NCBI GenBank assembly: GCA_938027685.1
Contig: CALJAM010000006.1
Span: forward strand, 62,001 to 126,000
Direction: 5' to 3'
Length of the DNA: 64,000 nt
Origin: an uncultured Bryobacteraceae bacterium
GTDB lineage: Bacteria; Acidobacteriota; Terriglobia; Bryobacterales; Bryobacteraceae
Made by a program: the position numbers and the translations under genes
Shown here: piece after piece, positions 61,301 through 64,000 of the stretch
How positions within the stretch are numbered: position 1 is the first letter of the stretch
How the letters are laid out: each line of letters begins with the position of its first letter
The notes under the pieces: generated by a model
The model's database searches: none
Told to the model about the DNA's origin: nothing
The model's input: the letters and a program-made list of their open reading frames with translations, nothing else

Positions 61301-61733
61301 GGCGTACCGCACGGGGCGCCCCGACAGCACCGGGCAACGAGCCCACCTGCGGAAGGGCTGGTCGGACCTGGGCGGCGATCGCTGGACCCGAGTCAATCAG
61401 AACAAGATGATCGTCTCCATGGATTACTTCCGGTATCCTGGTCCGTACAGGTTCGGCAACGTGGGCCGTAACACCATGGATCGCCAGCGGTTCATCGATC
61501 ACGAGTTCTCCGCATCCAAGCAATGGAAAATCCGCGAGCGTGTCACCATCCAGCTCCGCTACGACTTCCAGAACCCCTTCAAGTGGTATAACCTCGGCCC
61601 GCCGGACACCACGGTAAACTTCACGAACCCCAGCATCTTCGGCACCATCCTGCCTTCCACTGGAAACGAAGGGACCACGGCCAGCGGCGGCGGGCAGCCG
61701 CTGCAGAACATCACGCTGGCCATTCGCTGGTGA
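58338..61733 (+). CDS. Oar/TonB-type outer-membrane receptor, carboxypeptidase-regulatory-like domain
   Basis: A 1,131-residue outer-membrane protein: signal peptide to about residue 22 (LLAVGSWAQ), a carboxypeptidase-regulatory-like domain (ALTGTVTDPTGAVVVGAQVTITNLATGVTLKTETNAEGIYRAPFLRPGTYRVTIAAPGF), a plug-like part with EIKVLTTALPAEYGHSAGGAIVVVKKTGTNEFHG, and a long barrel ending NITLAIRW. A strong promoter and SD suggest high expression. It lies downstream of the fucosidase gene but has its own promoter. The ligand is unknown. Confidence 0.92.
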   Translation: MAGKLSRLWIHACLLAVGSWAQDTAALTGTVTDPTGAVVVGAQVTITNLATGVTLKTETNAEGIYRAPFLRPGTYRVTIAAPGFKRFVRDNVTLSVGAAVPVNAVLEVGTVTDVIEVTAAVPLLETETSSTGTLVKGDYFYRMPLYQRHVRSILYLTPGVNVAGFGWGGSLSSFRISGNTADRIGFFEDGMYGVQPIGFNTTDTIQNTIEEIKVLTTALPAEYGHSAGGAIVVVKKTGTNEFHGLISELARTSPMQHRRFFQLETFKQAGSTLLFMQPDANVSGPVFIPKLYDGRNRTFFLFAWQKLIEKQSQQRMYTVPTPEELNGDFSYQGSGIAPYPIYDPRTTRLVDGQWFRDPFPGNIIPKSSWDPVARNILAQNIWVQPNRRGTATPTGWVDNFMAMPYKKVFWNNYSLRMDHNFSPGLRMFYNYSYNDRWERLPDLSILNPAFDATRRATENAWTTTGLGLTHSLGPSVVSESRLTYFRYKAYTPSPAYGKDWGKLFGIPNIEAGSMPEITGVPYVANPAVDVQEHFNFRQDVSKLYGRHAFKTGYDLLRVRRNNYTVTNNAGVFTLAPTSGLYPNGATIPNTGGNDLTRLLTGAVSSATFTVNLLSNLPRNWIHSLYFQDDWKVLPRLTLNLGVRWQVQSVMNNKYGQQSSFDPNAPDNVVPGARGVITHPKVLHNKDWNNFQPRLGLAWQLADKLVIRSGFAVATVDERLPVPPTEEYGSITARIDTPSGDYRPRFVLSAGPPLPLPWPQIRPDGTIPFLGRNYAARSASWVDLNRKSPYVMNWNFGIQYNFSSNYLLELTYIGNRGVNGFESQQVNQVPYDWAWNLLQTNPAEFSKLEGNPQIYRPFPNFGTINFLTNGANSIYHSGTIKLEKRYSRGLSFLTYYTYSKSIDSSTNNQLIPRHVDRARSSFDRTHQYTGSMNYELPFGKGRRWLNRGGLWDAVFGGYDMVFIYRIASGEPLTFTYAGSPYRYMPSSVVAYRTGRPDSTGQRAHLRKGWSDLGGDRWTRVNQNKMIVSMDYFRYPGPYRFGNVGRNTMDRQRFIDHEFSASKQWKIRERVTIQLRYDFQNPFKWYNLGPPDTTVNFTNPSIFGTILPSTGNEGTTASGGGQPLQNITLAIRW

Positions 61734-61740
61734 GCTCGGC

Positions 61741-61771
61741 CGCCGGGCGGACGCGCCGTCTCCGCCCGGCG
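61741..61771 (+). terminator. Terminator-like hairpin after the TonB-type receptor gene
   Basis: CGCCGGGCGGA and TCCGCCCGGCG form a perfect 11-bp stem with a 9-base loop, starting seven bases after the TGA. No T-run follows, so it may stabilise the 3' end or act with Rho. Confidence 0.55.
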
Positions 61772-61880
61772 CCCGGTGGGTAGGTTCTCGCTCCCGCACG
61801 CTGCCTAGTAGCCAAACCCAAGGCGCGGTCCGGGGCGACTCAACCGCGATTCGGCAATAATACAGGGTGAGGTCCAGCCG

Positions 61881-64000
61881 ATGAACAAGGCAGTCACGGT
61901 GTTTCTCTTCCTCCGCGCCCTCGCCCCTGCTCAGTCCGAGCATCCTCTCCTGCTCCAGAAACCAACCGTCAGCCGCACTCATGTGGTTTTTTCCTACGCC
62001 GGCGATCTGTGGATCGCCCCGCGCGAAGGCGGCGAAGCGCACCGACTCACCGTCGGCCTTGGGATCGAGACCGATCCCGCCTTCTCGCCCGACGGTTCCC
62101 TGATCGCTTTCACCGGCGAATACGACGGTAACGTCGACGTCTATGTCGTGCCGGCCGCCGGTGGCGTGCCCCGCCGGCTCACGTGGCACCCCGACCCAGA
62201 TCGTGTCGTCGGATGGACGCCCGACGGCAAGCGGATCCTGTTTCGCTCTCCCCGCCACAGCTTCGTTCGCACCAACCGGCTCTACGCCATTCCGGCGGAA
62301 GGAGGCTTCCCTGAAGAGATCCCGCTCCCGATGGCCGAGCAGGGAGCTTTTTCGCCGGACGGCACGCGTCTGGCCTACACGCCCCTCGCTCCGGCATTCC
62401 TTACCTGGAAGCGCTATCGCGGCGGGCGCACCTCAGCCATCTGGATCGCCGATCTCAAAGACTCCCGGATCGAGAAAATACCGCGCGAAAACTCCAATGA
62501 TTATTACCCGATGTGGGTGGGCAACAGGATTTACTTTCTTTCCGACCGCAACGGCCGCTTCTCTTTGTTCGCTTACGACCTCGGCAGCAAACGGATCAAC
62601 CAGGTTCTGCCCGATTCTGGTACGGACCTCAAATCCGCCTCGGCCGGGCCGGACGCCATCGTTTACGAGCAGTTCGGCTCGCTGCATTTGTATGATCTGA
62701 AAACCGGGCGCGCGCGCAGGATCGAGATCCGACTGGCGGGCGACTTACCGACGGTGCGCCCTCGCTTGGAAAGCGTCGCCCGCTCCGTCCGCAACGCAGA
62801 CCTCTCGCCTACCGGCGTACGCGCGGCCTTCGAGGCCCGGGGAGAAATCCTCACGGTCCCCGCCGACAAAGGCGACATCCGCAATCTCACGAACACCCCT
62901 GGCGCCGCCGACCGCGATCCCGCTTGGTCGCCGGACGGCGCGCGCGTCGCCTACTTTTCGGATGAGTCCGGGGAATACGCTTTGCACATCGCGGAGCAAA
63001 GCGGACTGGGAGCCGTCGACAAGATTCCGCTTGACGATCCACCGTCGTTTTATTATTCCCCCGTTTGGTCGCCTGACGGCAGAAAAATTGCCTACACCGA
63101 CGCCCGCCTGAACCTTTGGTACCTGGATCTGGAGAAGAAAACTCCGGTGCGTATTGATACCGACACTTATTCCAAGCCGGAGCGCACGTTGGATCCCTGT
63201 TGGTCGCCGGACAGCCGGTGGATCGTTTATACGCGCCAGCTTCGCAATCATTTTCGTGCGGTTTTCCTCTATTCGGTCGAGGAAAACAAAGCCCGCAAAG
63301 TTACGGACGGAATGAGTGACGCCCGTTACGCCGTCTTCGATCCCAACGGCGAGCGGCTGTATTTTACCGCCTCCACCGACACGGGTCCCGCCAGCGGATG
63401 GCTCGACATGTCGGGCTTCAACCGTCCGGTCTCGCGCAGCGTGTATGTGGTCGTTTTGCGCAAGGATCTACCGTCGCCTCTGGCGCCGGAAAGCGACGAG
63501 GAGAAGCCCGAAGAAGCGGCCAAGCCAAAGCAGCCCGCGAAGAAAGACGAAGCCGCTCAGCCCCTGCGCATCGATTTCGACAACATCTCGCAACGCATTC
63601 TGGCGCTGCCCATCCCGGCGCGCAATTATGTCGGCCTGTGGACCGGCAAGAGCGGTACGCTCTTTCTGGCCGAAGCCGAACCGGTTACGCAACGCACTCG
63701 TCAGACGGTGACCGTCCACAAGTTCGACCTCAAGACGCGCAAGACCGAACGCTTCCTAGAGGGCGTGCGCTTCTTCGACGTCTCGCGGAACGGCGAGAAG
63801 GTTCTTTACCAGCGGGGCGAGCAGTGGGCTATCGCCGGCGCGGCCCAGCCGCCGAAAGCCGGCGAGGGCCTGCTCAGGCTTGACGCCATGGAGGTCCGCG
63901 TGGATCCGCGCGCCGAATGGCGGCAGATGTACCGCGAAGTCTGGCGCATCCAGCGTGACTTCCTTTACGACCCAGGTTTGCACGGCTTGAATCTCGAGGC
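61881..64000 (+). CDS. Tricorn-like S41 family protease, N-terminal part
   Basis: The frame is open from ATG 61881 to the end of the window (over 700 codons), which is why it is missing from the ORF track. After a short signal-like N-terminus, repeated PD40/WD40-like blades are seen: AFSPDGSLIAFTGEYDGNVDVYVV, GWTPDGKRILF, AWSPDGARVAYFSDESGEYALHI, VWSPDGRKIAYTD, CWSPDSRWIVYTR. This is the beta-propeller part of tricorn protease homologues. The Lys/Glu/Pro-rich linker (EEKPEEAAKPKQPAKKDE) leads to a second propeller. The PDZ and S41 catalytic domains lie beyond the window. AATAAT (61856-61861) may be its -10 box. Confidence 0.88.
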   Translation, partial: MNKAVTVFLFLRALAPAQSEHPLLLQKPTVSRTHVVFSYAGDLWIAPREGGEAHRLTVGLGIETDPAFSPDGSLIAFTGEYDGNVDVYVVPAAGGVPRRLTWHPDPDRVVGWTPDGKRILFRSPRHSFVRTNRLYAIPAEGGFPEEIPLPMAEQGAFSPDGTRLAYTPLAPAFLTWKRYRGGRTSAIWIADLKDSRIEKIPRENSNDYYPMWVGNRIYFLSDRNGRFSLFAYDLGSKRINQVLPDSGTDLKSASAGPDAIVYEQFGSLHLYDLKTGRARRIEIRLAGDLPTVRPRLESVARSVRNADLSPTGVRAAFEARGEILTVPADKGDIRNLTNTPGAADRDPAWSPDGARVAYFSDESGEYALHIAEQSGLGAVDKIPLDDPPSFYYSPVWSPDGRKIAYTDARLNLWYLDLEKKTPVRIDTDTYSKPERTLDPCWSPDSRWIVYTRQLRNHFRAVFLYSVEENKARKVTDGMSDARYAVFDPNGERLYFTASTDTGPASGWLDMSGFNRPVSRSVYVVVLRKDLPSPLAPESDEEKPEEAAKPKQPAKKDEAAQPLRIDFDNISQRILALPIPARNYVGLWTGKSGTLFLAEAEPVTQRTRQTVTVHKFDLKTRKTERFLEGVRFFDVSRNGEKVLYQRGEQWAIAGAAQPPKAGEGLLRLDAMEVRVDPRAEWRQMYREVWRIQRDFLYDPGLHGLNLE

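Overview
The window is high-GC bacterial DNA with tightly packed genes, and most likely comes from an acidobacterium of the Solibacter/Bryobacter type. This rests on gene content: a GWxTD-domain protein, three outer-membrane proteins with an N-terminal carboxypeptidase-regulatory-like domain (two of about 1,130 residues, one short), MacB-like permeases, a DUF1624 acyltransferase, and many sugar and hydroxy-acid enzymes. No rRNA, tRNA or marker gene is present to fix the taxon.

Layout. 1-2,800: the C-terminal end of a possible PHP/DUF3604 protein, a PflA-like radical SAM protein, then about 1.2 kb of decayed DNA holding a RecG/AlbA-like tail and a ParA-like ATPase broken by a stop and frameshifts. 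2,800-6,040: sugar/acid metabolism (enolase superfamily, URO-D family, sugar isomerase-like). 6,230-11,830: GWxTD protein, short outer-membrane barrel, MoxR ATPase, YchF-like GTPase. 11,830-16,870: a minus-strand envelope/lipid operon, NfeD protease - slipin - SPOR protein - LipA - Lnt. 16,910-22,900: two MacB-like permeases and a large TonB-type barrel. 23,080-28,260: acyltransferase, LolA-like pair, homoserine dehydrogenase, YjbQ, and a divergent Cys/Met PLP enzyme.

28,280-39,880 is one continuous minus-strand type III-A CRISPR-Cas operon of twelve genes: cas2b - cas1 - cas1-like - cas2a - cas6 - CARF/wHTH (NE0113 family) - cas10 - csm2 - csm3 - csm4 - csm5 - CARF/HEPN (TM1812/Csx2 family). 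The interference and signalling parts look intact: Cas10 HD and GGDD, the Csm3 Asp, and the HEPN RxxxxH. The adaptation module is unusual. It has two cas2 genes and two cas1-type genes, one of which is short and keeps the Cas1 N-terminal fold but lacks the recognisable catalytic residues. No CRISPR array lies anywhere in the window. This is the most interesting part of the sequence.

39,980-48,250: Gfo/Idh oxidoreductase, two TPR proteins, a class A penicillin-binding protein, two small membrane proteins and proline dehydrogenase, all on the minus strand. 48,370-52,580: a small secreted protein, a degenerate receiver protein behind a consensus promoter with a structured leader, a GT28-type glycosyltransferase, MotA and MotB. 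52,710-55,250: a minus-strand operon of DHDPS-like, epimerase and adenosine-specific kinase genes. 55,375-64,000: ribosomal protein L28, a hydroxyacid dehydrogenase, alpha-L-fucosidase, a second large TonB-type barrel, and the start of a tricorn-like protease cut by the window edge.

Many singleton genes and operon heads, including the cas operon, have a -10-like hexamer only 6-9 bases before the start codon and no Shine-Dalgarno sequence, which suggests leaderless transcripts. Genes with longer leaders instead show TTGACA-like/TATAAT-like promoters with 17-18 base spacing. All assignments come from reading motifs by eye; no database search was run.
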